Of a stretch of 64,000 bases of DNA, positions 15,952-24,143 are shown in pieces (within the stretch, counting starts at the first letter, position 1; each line of letters starts with the position of its first letter). The translations under genes were made by a program, and so were the position numbers. Source of the DNA: SZUA-309 sp050185825 (lineage in GTDB: Bacteria; Pseudomonadota; Gammaproteobacteria; Pseudomonadales; Azotimanducaceae); assembly GCA_050185825.1 (NCBI GenBank), contig JBFWZA010000013.1:124001-188000 (forward strand), given 5' to 3'. The notes beneath the pieces are model-generated. The model worked only from the letters and a program-made list of their open reading frames with translations. It did not search any database and had not been told where the DNA came from.

Positions 15952-17032
15952 AGCGGAACAGCACCACGTCGCCGTCCTGAACGACGTAGTCCTTACCCTC
16001 CAGACGCCACTTGCCGGCGTCCTTGGCGCCCTGCTCGCCCTTGCAGGCGATGTAGTCCTCGAAGGAGATGACCTCCGCCCGGATGAAGCCCTTCTCGAAG
16101 TCCGTGTGGATGACGGCGGCGGCCTGGGGGGCTTTCGTGCCTACGGGCACTGTCCAGGCACGCGCTTCCTTCGGGCCGGCCGTGAAGTAGTGGTGCAGCC
16201 CGAGCAGGCGGTAGCCCGCCCGGATCACGCGGTTGAGGCCCGGCTCGTCGATACCGAGCGCTTCCAGGAACTCGGCCCGCTCCTCGTCCGCGAGCTCCGA
16301 GATCTCCGCCTCGATCTTGTTGCAGATGGGTACCACCTCGGAGCCTTCCGCTTCGGCTAGCGCCACCACCGCGTCCAGCAATGGATTGTTCTCGAAGCCG
16401 TCCTCCGCCACGTTGGCGATGTAGAGCACCGGCTTGGCAGTGATCAGGTGATAGCTCCGAAGCAGCTTCATCTGCTCGGCGGTGAAGCCGAGCGCCCGGA
16501 CCGGCCGGCCTTCCGCGAGGCCGTCGTGCGCCTTCTGCAGCACCTCGAGCAGCGCTTTGGCATCCTTGTCACCGGCGTTGGCCATCCGCCGCGTCCGGTC
16601 GATGGCGCGATCGACGGTCTCCATGTCGGCGAGCGCGAGCTCTGTGTTGATGATCTCGATGTCGTCCACCGGCGACACCTCGCCGGAGACGTGAATGACG
16701 TTGTCATCCTCGAAGCAGCGGACCACGTGAGCGATGGCGTCCGTCTCGCGGATGTGGGCGAGGAACTGGTTGCCGAGCCCCTCGCCCTTGGAGGCGCCGG
16801 CCACGAGCCCGGCGATGTCCACGAACTCCATGGCTGTGGGCACCACCTGCTTCGAGCCCGCCAGCTTCGCCACCTGCTCCAGGCGCGGATCGGGTACGGG
16901 CACCACACCGGTGTTGGGATCGATGGTGCAGAACGGGAAGTTCTCCGCCGCGATGCCCGCCCGGGTGAGCGCATTGAAGAGGGTCGACTTGCCGACGTTC
17001 GGCAGGCCGACGATACCGCATTTGAATCCCAA
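15941..17032 (-). CDS. ychF: Ribosome-associated Obg-family ATPase/GTPase YchF, 363 aa
   Basis: The standard 363-residue length begins MGFKCGIVGLPNVGKSTLF, with the P-loop at residues 8-16. G2/G3 follow in NFPFCTIDPNTGVV and VDIAGLVAGASKGEG, then a coiled-coil insertion and the C-terminal TGS domain containing AVIHTDFEKGFIRAEVIS. YchF-type proteins prefer ATP and associate with ribosomes and stress responses. It lies one base after pth on the same strand, in the classic prs-rplY-pth-ychF order. Confidence 0.97.
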   Translation of the reverse strand: MGFKCGIVGLPNVGKSTLFNALTRAGIAAENFPFCTIDPNTGVVPVPDPRLEQVAKLAGSKQVVPTAMEFVDIAGLVAGASKGEGLGNQFLAHIRETDAIAHVVRCFEDDNVIHVSGEVSPVDDIEIINTELALADMETVDRAIDRTRRMANAGDKDAKALLEVLQKAHDGLAEGRPVRALGFTAEQMKLLRSYHLITAKPVLYIANVAEDGFENNPLLDAVVALAEAEGSEVVPICNKIEAEISELADEERAEFLEALGIDEPGLNRVIRAGYRLLGLHHYFTAGPKEARAWTVPVGTKAPQAAAVIHTDFEKGFIRAEVISFEDYIACKGEQGAKDAGKWRLEGKDYVVQDGDVVLFRFNV

Positions 17033-17033
17033 C

Positions 17034-17645
17034 TCAGTCTCCCGTATCCGCAGGCGCGCCGTCCGGGGGTGGCGCGTGCAGCCAGTTCATCACCTTCTGA
17101 AAGCGGCCGTCGAGCAGATCCTTCAGCACCGCGTCCGGTAGCGCCAGTGCCGCCTCGATGCGTTCGCGCTCTGCGGCCGGAGTGGTCGTCGACGTGAGAT
17201 ACGCCGTCACCCGGTTTTTGTCTCCCGGGTGACCCACACCGATCCGCAGACGATGGAAGCCCGCCTGGTTGGCGAGCCCCTCGATCACGCTCAGGATGCC
17301 GTTGTGGCCATTAGCACCGCCGCCCGTTCTCAGGCGGATCACGCCGGGCTCGAACGCCATCTCGTCGTAGGCGACGAGAATCTCGGCAGGTTCGATCCGG
17401 TAGAAACGGGCCAGCGCACCCACGGACTCGCCGGAGAGGTTCATGAAGGTCTGCGGCAGCAGGAGGCGGACGTCATGACCGAGGACGTCCCCGCGGCCCG
17501 CCAGCCCCTTGAACTTCGATTCGTTCGCGAGCGCGATGCCGAAACGACGCGACAGGCTCTCGACGAACCAGACGCCGACGTTGTGCCGCGTATCAGCATA
17601 GCGCGGGCCCGGATTCCCCAGGCCCGCAATCAGCCGGATGGCCAC
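17034..17645 (-). CDS. pth: Peptidyl-tRNA hydrolase, 203 aa
   Basis: Pth recycles peptidyl-tRNA released from stalled ribosomes. The sequence shows LGNPGPRYADTRHNVGVWFV with catalytic His21 and Asn11, the Asp in LVAYDEMAFEPG, and GGANGHNGILSVIE. The C-terminal PPPDGAPADTGD tail is a small extension. The gene is 18 bases downstream of rplY and one base upstream of ychF, so all are probably expressed from the tRNA-Gln/prs promoter. Confidence 0.97.
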   Translation of the reverse strand: MAIRLIAGLGNPGPRYADTRHNVGVWFVESLSRRFGIALANESKFKGLAGRGDVLGHDVRLLLPQTFMNLSGESVGALARFYRIEPAEILVAYDEMAFEPGVIRLRTGGGANGHNGILSVIEGLANQAGFHRLRIGVGHPGDKNRVTAYLTSTTTPAAERERIEAALALPDAVLKDLLDGRFQKVMNWLHAPPPDGAPADTGD

Positions 17646-17663
17646 GCGTGCAGCCCGCCCGGA

Positions 17664-18320
17664 TCAGTCCTCGCCGGACTCTTCGCCAGCCACCGCAGGC
17701 GCAGCCGGTGCTTCCGGCGCGCCTTCTTCCTCGTCGCCGCCGCCACGAGGCGCCTGCACGCTGACCACGGCGCGGTCGTCGCCGTGCGTGAGCGCCACGA
17801 TCGTCACCCCGCTGGGGAGCGCGAGATCCGAGAGGTGAATGATCTCGCCGACATCCAGCTCCGCCATGAAGACCTCCAGATACTCCGGCAGATCCTTCGG
17901 CAGGCAGCTGATCTCAACTTCGGTCATGGCATGGGCGATCATGCCGCCACCCAGCCTCACACCCTTGCACTTGTCCTCGTTGACGAAGTGCAGAGGCACG
18001 TTCACCTCGATGGGCTTGTTGGCGCTGACGCGCAGAAAGTCCACGTGCAGCACCCTGTCGTTGGCCGGGTTGCGCTGCACGTCCCGCAGCACCGCCTGCT
18101 GCACCTTGCCGTCGAGCTTGACGTCGATGATCTGGGAGAAGAACGCCTCGTTCTGCATCGCTTTGCCGAGCTCGTTCGCACCCACCGTCAGGTTCTGGGG
18201 CGGATCTTCGGCGCCGTAGATGATCCCGGGGATCTTTTCGCCGGCACGACGCAGGCGGCGGCTCGCACCTTTCCCCACGTCCTGACGCGACTGTGCGTTG
18301 ATTTCGAATTTCTGGGACAT
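17664..18320 (-). CDS. rplY: 50S ribosomal protein bL25, long CTC-type form, 218 aa
   Basis: The N-terminal 5S rRNA-binding L25 domain reads DVGKGASRRLRRAGEKIPGIIYG. It is followed by the CTC/TL5-type beta domain (residues ~100-190) and a low-complexity Ala/Glu/Gly tail (EEEGAPEAPAAPAVAGE). It is about twice the length of E. coli L25, as is usual in Pseudomonas-like bacteria. It lies 75 bases downstream of prs. Confidence 0.96.
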   Translation of the reverse strand: MSQKFEINAQSRQDVGKGASRRLRRAGEKIPGIIYGAEDPPQNLTVGANELGKAMQNEAFFSQIIDVKLDGKVQQAVLRDVQRNPANDRVLHVDFLRVSANKPIEVNVPLHFVNEDKCKGVRLGGGMIAHAMTEVEISCLPKDLPEYLEVFMAELDVGEIIHLSDLALPSGVTIVALTHGDDRAVVSVQAPRGGGDEEEGAPEAPAAPAVAGEESGED

Positions 18321-18395
18321 TTGATTACCTCAGTTCCATTGTTGTTGCCCGCCACCTGCGACCAGTGCCGGGCATTTCTCCTCAGCGAGACATCC

Positions 18396-19379
18396 TCATC
18401 GGAACATCTCGCTGATGGATTCTTCGCTGCTGACCCTGCGGATCGACTCGGCCAGGAGTCCGGCCAGGCTCAGCTGCGTGATCTTCCCGCACCTCTGTGC
18501 ATCCGCCCTGAGCGGGATGGTGTCCGTGACCACCATGCCGTCGAGCGCCGATTCGGCGACCCGCGCCACGGCGTCGCCGGAGAGCACCGGATGGGTGATG
18601 TAGGCATACACCGCCAGCGCGCCCTCCTCTTTCAGCGCCTCGGCTGCCGTGCACAGGGTGCCTGCGGTATCGACGATGTCGTCCACCAGCACGCAGGTCT
18701 TGCCTTCCACGGCACCGATGACGTTCATCACCCGGCTCTCGTTGGGCTGCGGCCGGCGCTTGTCGATGATGGCCAGATCCAGATCGTTGGCCTGCTTGGC
18801 GATGGCGCGCGCCCGGACCACACCGCCCACGTCGGGTGAGACGATCATGGGGTTCGTGAGCCCGGCAGAGACCATGTGGTCCACCAGCACCGGTGATGCG
18901 TAGACGTTGTCCACCGGCATGTTGAAGAACCCCTGAATCTGGTCGGCGTGCAGGTCCACGGTGAGCAGGCGGTCGATGCCCACGCTGGTGAGCATGTCGG
19001 CGACCACCCGGGCGCTGATGGACACCCGGGCGGACCGCGGCCGGCGGTCCTGCCGGGCGTAGCCGAAATACGGAATCACGGCGGTGACCCGGGTGGCGGA
19101 GGCGCGGCGAATGGCGTCGGCCATCAGCATCAGCTCCATCAGGTTGTCGTTGGTCGGTGTGCACGTGGACTGCAGCAGAAACACGTCGTGCCCGCGCACG
19201 TTCTCGTCGATCTCCACCATCACCTCGCCGTCGCTGAAGCGATCGACGGTGGCGGCGCCCGTCTCGATACCGAGCAGGCCGGCAACGCTCCGGGCCAGCG
19301 CGCAATTCGCGCTGCCGCTGAATAGCATCAATTCGGACACGGGTTTGGGCTTCGCAGTCAGTGTCGGGCGGTCAAACAT
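18396..19379 (-). CDS. prs: Ribose-phosphate pyrophosphokinase (PRPP synthetase), 327 aa from first ATG
   Basis: It makes PRPP from ribose 5-phosphate and ATP for nucleotide, His and Trp synthesis. Motifs are canonical: SARVSISARVVADML, LLTVDLHADQIQGFF, the flexible loop YFGYARQDRRPR and the PRPP loop CVLVDDIVDTAGTL. The ATG at 19379 shares its A with the last base of the tRNA-Gln CCA and has no Shine-Dalgarno sequence of its own. Homologues begin near MLFSGSANCAL, so ATG 19328 or GTG 19340 may be the real start. Confidence 0.95.
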   Translation of the reverse strand: MFDRPTLTAKPKPVSELMLFSGSANCALARSVAGLLGIETGAATVDRFSDGEVMVEIDENVRGHDVFLLQSTCTPTNDNLMELMLMADAIRRASATRVTAVIPYFGYARQDRRPRSARVSISARVVADMLTSVGIDRLLTVDLHADQIQGFFNMPVDNVYASPVLVDHMVSAGLTNPMIVSPDVGGVVRARAIAKQANDLDLAIIDKRRPQPNESRVMNVIGAVEGKTCVLVDDIVDTAGTLCTAAEALKEEGALAVYAYITHPVLSGDAVARVAESALDGMVVTDTIPLRADAQRCGKITQLSLAGLLAESIRRVSSEESISEMFR

Positions 19380-19454
19380 GGCTGGGGTGGTAGGACTCGA
19401 ACCTACGAATGCCGGGATCAAAACCCGGTGCCTTACCAACTTGGCGACACCCCA
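19379..19454 (-). tRNA. tRNA-Gln (UUG)
   Basis: The 76-base cloverleaf has acceptor TGGGGTG paired with CACCCCA, the U1-A72 pair typical of tRNA-Gln and discriminator G. The anticodon stem is CCGGG/CCCGG with loop TTTTGAT (anticodon TTG), the T-arm contains GGTTCGAGTCC and CCA is encoded. Its terminal A is also the A of the first candidate prs start codon. The tRNA therefore sits in the 5' part of the prs transcript and must be cut from it. Confidence 0.97.
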
Positions 19455-19493
19455 GACGCTCGTCGCCCGGTTCCCCCGGGCGAAGGGGGCGCT

Positions 19494-19522
19494 ATTCTGC
19501 TGTCACGCCCCGCGCCTGTCAA
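19494..19522 (-). promoter_or_regulatory. Strong sigma70 promoter for tRNA-Gln and the prs operon
   Basis: On the minus strand a perfect TTGACA (19522-19517) is followed after 17 bases by CAGAAT (19499-19494). The expected transcription start near 19487 is about 33 bases before the tRNA 5' end. A GC-rich stretch follows the -10 element. Confidence 0.75.
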
Positions 19523-19554
19523 ACGAGCCTGACTCGGCCGGGACAGGTGAAAAC

Positions 19555-19570
19555 GCCTTAAATCAAAGGC
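19555..19570 (-). terminator. Weak intrinsic terminator after lolB
   Basis: On the minus strand, ten bases after the lolB stop, GCCTT and AAGGC form a short stem with a six-base loop, followed by GTTTTC. It is short but well placed between lolB and the tRNA-Gln promoter. Confidence 0.4.
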
Positions 19571-19580
19571 TTATCTCGGC

Positions 19581-20135
19581 TCAGAGCCGCCACTCGCTCA
19601 CCACCAGGCGCACCCGCGCATCGGCGCGAATCGCCGTGATCCGCGTCGGCAGGGCGCGGGCGCCCGCCGCCAGGGATTCGTAGCGCTCGAGCGCCACCGA
19701 CCAGCCGAGCTGGGTGAAGCTGACGAACCGGCCCTCCTCGTCCCGGACCAGCGCCTCGGCCGGCACGCCGGACAACGGTGCGCCCTGGACCCAGGCCGGC
19801 AGCACGTCCAGCGGCAGGCTCCAGCCGAGCTGCTCGCGCATCACCCGGTCCGGCTCGCCCGCCATGACTACGCCCTGATCGTTGGCGATCCGCACCTCGT
19901 CCCGTTCGCGGACGATTCGAACCCTGCCCTGACCCAGCGGGCCCCACAGGTCCATCTCGAATCCCGCGCCACGCTGGTGCCAGAGCAGGTTGGCGGTGAA
20001 ATGCTCGCCCGCCTCCGTCACCGCGACCTTGCCGCGCAGGACAAAGACCTCGGGGGCGGCGGGCAGCGGTGGCCTGGTCACGCACCCCGCACAGAGGAGG
20101 ACAAGAAATACGTTTAGAAATAAGAGCTTATACAC
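19581..20135 (-). CDS. lolB: Outer-membrane lipoprotein receptor LolB, 184 aa
   Basis: LolB accepts lipoproteins from LolA and inserts them in the outer membrane. The GTG at 20135 opens a lipoprotein signal (VYKLLFLNVFLVLLCAGC) with Cys in an AGC context; the -3 position is Cys, slightly unusual. The mature part shows FVLRGKVAVTEAGEHFTANLLWHQ and FEMDLWGPLGQGRVRI, as in LolB. It diverges from hemA, as in pseudomonads. The ispE gene that normally follows lolB is absent. Confidence 0.88.
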   Translation of the reverse strand: MYKLLFLNVFLVLLCAGCVTRPPLPAAPEVFVLRGKVAVTEAGEHFTANLLWHQRGAGFEMDLWGPLGQGRVRIVRERDEVRIANDQGVVMAGEPDRVMREQLGWSLPLDVLPAWVQGAPLSGVPAEALVRDEEGRFVSFTQLGWSVALERYESLAAGARALPTRITAIRADARVRLVVSEWRL

Positions 20136-20136
20136 G

Positions 20137-20164
20137 TTGGTCGGAACGCCACTTGCGCTAGAAT
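20137..20164 (+). promoter_or_regulatory. Putative sigma70 promoter of hemA
   Basis: TTGGTC (20137-20142) and TAGAAT (20159-20164) with a 16-base spacer lie 68 bases before the hemA ATG. The -10 is a good match, the -35 weak. The lolB start codon lies just outside on the other strand. Confidence 0.4.
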
Positions 20165-20231
20165 GCACAAGTTGCATCTGATCGGTGGGTTTCACCCGCG
20201 CCACCTCAATCCGGCCGGGCAGTTCCAGAGC

Positions 20232-21485
20232 ATGGCGATATTGGCATACGGTGTGAGCTACCGCACGGCGCCCGTGGCGTTCCGGGAGCGTCTGGCGTTT
20301 CCGGAAGAAACGCTGGCCGATGCGCTGCAGACCGTGACCCGCACCATTCCCAGCGTCTCGGAAGCCGCCATCCTCTCCACCTGCAACCGCACCGAGCTGT
20401 ATCTGTCCATGGATCCGAACCAGGAAAGGGGTGTGGTGGAGTGGCTCGCGCAGACGCGATCCATACCGGCCCACGAGTTGGATGCGGTCGCCTACAGCCA
20501 TTGGGACCAGGATGCGGCGCGGCATCTGATCCGGGTGGCCTCGGGGCTCGACTCCCAGGTGCTCGGCGAGCCCCAGATCATGGGTCAGGTGAAGTCCGCC
20601 TACGATCTGGCGCGCACGGTCGGCACCGTCGGCCCGGAGCTGTCCCTGCTCTCGCAGATCACCCTGTCTGCCGCCAAGCGGGTGCGTACCGACACCGAGG
20701 TGGGCCGCAACCCGGTGTCCGTCGCCTATGCAGCGGTCACCCTGGCACAGCAGATCTTCACCGACCTCAGGGAGACCCACGCCCTGCTGCTCGGCGCCGG
20801 CGACACCATCCAGAAGGTGGCCGAGCATCTTTCCGAGATGGGCGTGGCCAGCATGGCCATCGCCAACCGGACGCTGACCAATGCCGAGGCCCTGGCCGCC
20901 CGTTTCGATGCGCTGCCGCTGCAGCTCACGGAGGTGGCTTCCCATCTCGCGGACTACGACATCGTCATCGCTTCCACCGGCAGCTCGCTGCCCATCATCG
21001 GTAAGGGTGCCCTGGAACACGCCATCCGGCAGCGACGGCACAGGCCGATCTTCGTGGTGGACATCGCCGTGCCCCGGGACGTGGAGCCGGAGGCCGCCGA
21101 GCTGCCGGACGTTTATCTCTACACCGTCGACGACCTGACCGAGATCATCGAGGAGAACGTCCGCTCCCGCCGGGCGGCGGCGGAGTCGGCTGAGACCCTG
21201 GTGACGGACGGCGCCAATCACTATCTCCGGGAGCGCCGTGCCCACCATGGCCAGGCGGTGCTCCGGCAGTTCCGCGACCGCGCCGCCGACGTTCAGCAGG
21301 CGGAGCTGGAAAGAGCGCTGAAGGACCTGGCTCGCGGTGCCGATCCGGAGGCAGTGTTGAAGGCGTTCAGCCGCAGCCTCACCAACAAGCTCATCCATCC
21401 CCCGACCACCGCGATCCGTGACGCCGCTGCGGATGGGCGTGCCGATCTCCTAGAATATCTGAAGACCCTCTACCACCTGGACTGA
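20232..21485 (+). CDS. hemA: Glutamyl-tRNA reductase, 417 aa
   Basis: It catalyses the first committed step of C5-pathway tetrapyrrole synthesis (glutamyl-tRNA to glutamate-1-semialdehyde). The active-site Cys51 is in STCNRTELY. The NADPH domain has LLLGAGDTIQKVAEHL and ASTGSSLPIIG, and the C-terminal helical dimerisation domain follows. An upstream ATG at 20163 is in frame, but the 23 extra residues do not belong to the family. It starts a plus-strand operon hemA-prfA-prmC-moeB, 11 bases ahead of prfA. Confidence 0.97.
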   Translation: MAILAYGVSYRTAPVAFRERLAFPEETLADALQTVTRTIPSVSEAAILSTCNRTELYLSMDPNQERGVVEWLAQTRSIPAHELDAVAYSHWDQDAARHLIRVASGLDSQVLGEPQIMGQVKSAYDLARTVGTVGPELSLLSQITLSAAKRVRTDTEVGRNPVSVAYAAVTLAQQIFTDLRETHALLLGAGDTIQKVAEHLSEMGVASMAIANRTLTNAEALAARFDALPLQLTEVASHLADYDIVIASTGSSLPIIGKGALEHAIRQRRHRPIFVVDIAVPRDVEPEAAELPDVYLYTVDDLTEIIEENVRSRRAAAESAETLVTDGANHYLRERRAHHGQAVLRQFRDRAADVQQAELERALKDLARGADPEAVLKAFSRSLTNKLIHPPTTAIRDAAADGRADLLEYLKTLYHLD

Positions 21486-21496
21486 CTGACCCATTC

Positions 21497-22588
21497 ATGA
21501 GCCTCACCGATTCCATGACGGCCAAGCTGTCGGGACTGACCGACCGCTATGAGGAGGTGTCGGCGCTGCTGGCCGATCCGGAGGTCATGGCCGACCGCGA
21601 TCAGTTCCGTGCGCTGTCCGTGGAATACGCCGAGCTCGAGCCGGTGATCGGCTGCTTCCGCAAGCACCAGGCGCTCGTTGGGGAGCTCCACGAAGCCCGG
21701 GTGCTGGCGGAGGACGAGGATGCGGACATCCGCGCGCTCGCCGCCGAAGATGCCGAACGGCTCAGCGACGCGCTCGCGGAGACGGAGACCACGCTCAAGA
21801 CCCTGCTGCTGCCGAAGGACCCTCACGACGGTGCCAATGTCTTTCTGGAGATCCGCGCCGGCACCGGCGGTGACGAGGCCGCCATCTTCTCCGGCGATCT
21901 GTTCCGGATGTATTCGAAGTTCGCCGAGCAGAAGGGCTGGGCGCTGGAAGTGATGAGCGCGCGTCCCGGCGAGCACGGCGGCTACAAGGAGATCATCTCC
22001 CGCATCGCCGGAAAGGACGTGTACTCCCAGCTCAAATTCGAATCGGGCGCGCACCGGGTGCAGCGGGTGCCGGAGACGGAGTCCCAGGGTCGCATCCACA
22101 CCAGCGCCTGCACCGTCGCCGTGATGCCGGAAGCGGACGAGATCGAGGCCATCGACATCGAGAAGAAGGACATCCGCGAGGATACCTACCGGGCGTCGGG
22201 CGCCGGCGGTCAGCACGTCAACAAGACAGACTCCGCCATCCGGCTGACTCACCTGCCCACGGGTATCGTGGTGGAATGCCAGGACGAGCGTTCCCAGCAC
22301 AAGAACCGGTCGCGCGCCTACTCGCTGCTGCAGGCGAAGCTTCTGGACATGGCCCGCAGCGCACAGCAGGCGGAGGAGGCCGCCACCCGCCGTCTGCTGG
22401 TCGGCACGGGCGATCGCTCCGAGCGGATCCGCACCTACAACTTCCCGCAGAGCCGGGTCACCGATCACCGCATCAACCTCACCCTCTACAAACTGGGTGA
22501 GGTGATGGAGGGAGACCTGGACCTGGTGGTTCAGCCGCTCGTGCACGAGAACCAGGCCGAGCAGCTCAAGCACCTGGGAGACGGTTGA
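21497..22588 (+). CDS. prfA: Peptide chain release factor 1, 363 aa
   Basis: RF1 ends translation at UAA/UAG. The GGQ loop that triggers hydrolysis lies in ASGAGGQHVNKTDSA near residue 236, and its Gln is the methylation target of PrmC. The decoding domain contains RVQRVPETESQGRIHTSAC. Length is normal. The stop is directly abutted by the GTG of prmC, so target and modifying enzyme are co-translated. Confidence 0.98.
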   Translation: MSLTDSMTAKLSGLTDRYEEVSALLADPEVMADRDQFRALSVEYAELEPVIGCFRKHQALVGELHEARVLAEDEDADIRALAAEDAERLSDALAETETTLKTLLLPKDPHDGANVFLEIRAGTGGDEAAIFSGDLFRMYSKFAEQKGWALEVMSARPGEHGGYKEIISRIAGKDVYSQLKFESGAHRVQRVPETESQGRIHTSACTVAVMPEADEIEAIDIEKKDIREDTYRASGAGGQHVNKTDSAIRLTHLPTGIVVECQDERSQHKNRSRAYSLLQAKLLDMARSAQQAEEAATRRLLVGTGDRSERIRTYNFPQSRVTDHRINLTLYKLGEVMEGDLDLVVQPLVHENQAEQLKHLGDG

Positions 22589-23407
22589 GTGAACGTCACC
22601 CTGGCAGGCTGGCTCGCGCGGCACACAGGCCTGCCACGCCTGGATCGGGAGCTGCTGCTGTGTCACCACCTGCAACTCAACCGGGCCGTGCTCATCGCCA
22701 GTCCGGAACGGCCGGTGGATCCTGCACGCCTCGAGCAGCTGGACCGCGATGCCGGCCGGCTGGCTGCCGGAGAGCCGCTGGCCTACCTCACCGGTGAGCG
22801 GGGATTCTGGGACTTCACCCTCAAGGTGACGCCGGACGTGCTCATCCCCCGACCGGAAACGGAAACCCTGGTCGAGGCGGCCCTCGCCCGGCTGCACCCC
22901 GGCGACCGGGTGGTCGATCTCGGCACCGGGAGCGGGGCGATCGCCATTGCGCTGGCGCGGAGCGCGGGGGCCGCCGTCGTGGCGGTGGACATCAGCCCCG
23001 CTGCCCTGACCGTCGCCCGGGAAAACGCGGCCCGACTGAAAGCCGCCGTGACCTTCGTCGAGGGCGACTGGCTCGCCGGGCTCGAGGGCCGGTTCCGGAT
23101 GATCGTTGCCAACCCACCCTACGTCGCCGACGGGGACCCGCATCTCGACGCGCTCACGCACGAGCCGGCCCGGGCACTGCTCGGCGGGGCGGATGGTCTC
23201 GACGCCCTGCGCCGCATCGTCCGCCAGTCGCCGCACTATCTGGAACCCGGCGGCTGGCTGCTGCTGGAGCACGGTTACGATCAGGCCGAAGCGGTTGGCA
23301 ACCTGCTCGCGGCGGCGGGTTTTGCGGACATCGCGCTCGTCCGCGACCTGGGCGGCCAGCCCCGCGTCACCCTCGGTCGGCTGGGAGCAGACCATGGAGC
23401 TGACTGA
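22589..23407 (+). CDS. prmC: Release-factor glutamine N5-methyltransferase, 272 aa
   Basis: The SAM-binding segment VVDLGTGSGAIAIALA is followed by the NPPY catalytic motif (IVANPPYVADGD) near residue 174, which binds the substrate Gln. The N-terminal helical domain includes PLAYLTGERGFWDFTLKV and LIPRPETETLVEAAL, classic for PrmC/HemK. The GTG at 22589 directly follows the prfA stop, with GGGAG upstream. The 3' end overlaps moeB by 14 bases. Confidence 0.97.
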   Translation: MNVTLAGWLARHTGLPRLDRELLLCHHLQLNRAVLIASPERPVDPARLEQLDRDAGRLAAGEPLAYLTGERGFWDFTLKVTPDVLIPRPETETLVEAALARLHPGDRVVDLGTGSGAIAIALARSAGAAVVAVDISPAALTVARENAARLKAAVTFVEGDWLAGLEGRFRMIVANPPYVADGDPHLDALTHEPARALLGGADGLDALRRIVRQSPHYLEPGGWLLLEHGYDQAEAVGNLLAAAGFADIALVRDLGGQPRVTLGRLGADHGAD

Positions 23408-24143
23408 CACCCAGCTGCTGCGTTACAGCCGGCAGATCATGCTGCCCGAAGTGGACGTGGCAGGTCAGGAGAGGCTGCTCGACGCCACCGTGCTGGTGGT
23501 CGGCCTCGGTGGCCTCGGCTCGCCGGTGGCGCTGTACCTGGCCGCCGCCGGCGTGGGCCGGCTGATTCTCAGCGATGACGACGACGTGGACCTGTCGAAC
23601 CTGCAGCGGCAGATCGTGCACTCTGCAGCAGACGTGGGATCACCCAAGGTCGAGTCGGCGGCGAGGACCCTGCGTGCGCTCAATCCGGACGTGGCCCTGG
23701 AGCTCGTGCCCGAGCGGCTCGCCGGTGACCGGCTTGCGGACGTGGTGGCGCGCGCCACGGTGGTGGTGGATGCAACGGACAACTTCGGCACCCGGTTCGA
23801 GCTGAACGAAGCCTGTGTGGCAGCCGGAGTGCCGCTGGTTTCCGGGGCCGCCATCCGCTGGGAAGGTCAGGTGGCCGTCTTCGATCCCCGGGATCCTGCC
23901 TCCCCCTGCTACCGCTGCCTGTACGAGTCCGGCGACGATGGGGCGCTGAACTGCTCGGAGAACGGCGTCATCGCTCCGCTGGTGGGCATCATCGGCACCT
24001 GCCAGGCGATGGAAACGGTGAAGCTGATCGCCGGGGTCGGAGAGACCCTGACGGGCATCGTGCTCTACTTCGACGGTAAGCGGATGGAGTGGCGGCGGCT
24101 CAGGTTGCCGAAGTCGCCGGACTGTCCTGTGTGCGCAGGCTGA
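23394..24143 (+). CDS. moeB: Molybdopterin-synthase adenylyltransferase (MoeB/ThiF family), 249 aa
   Basis: Opening RYSRQIMLPEVDVAGQE, then the Rossmann ATP motif VVGLGGLGSPVALYLAAAG and SNLQRQIVHSAADVG, identify an E1-like enzyme. Zinc-ligand Cys pairs lie in CYRCLYE and, at the C-terminus, CPVCAG. It adenylates the C-terminal Gly of MoaD (or ThiS); there is no rhodanese domain, so it is the short MoeB form. Last gene of the hemA operon. Its 3' end overlaps the convergent lipB by 44 bases. Confidence 0.92.
   Translation: MELTDTQLLRYSRQIMLPEVDVAGQERLLDATVLVVGLGGLGSPVALYLAAAGVGRLILSDDDDVDLSNLQRQIVHSAADVGSPKVESAARTLRALNPDVALELVPERLAGDRLADVVARATVVVDATDNFGTRFELNEACVAAGVPLVSGAAIRWEGQVAVFDPRDPASPCYRCLYESGDDGALNCSENGVIAPLVGIIGTCQAMETVKLIAGVGETLTGIVLYFDGKRMEWRRLRLPKSPDCPVCAG

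Noticed and set aside
20163..20231. Upstream in-frame ATG for hemA
   Set aside because: The 23 extra residues are not part of the family, and the ATG overlaps the predicted -10 element.
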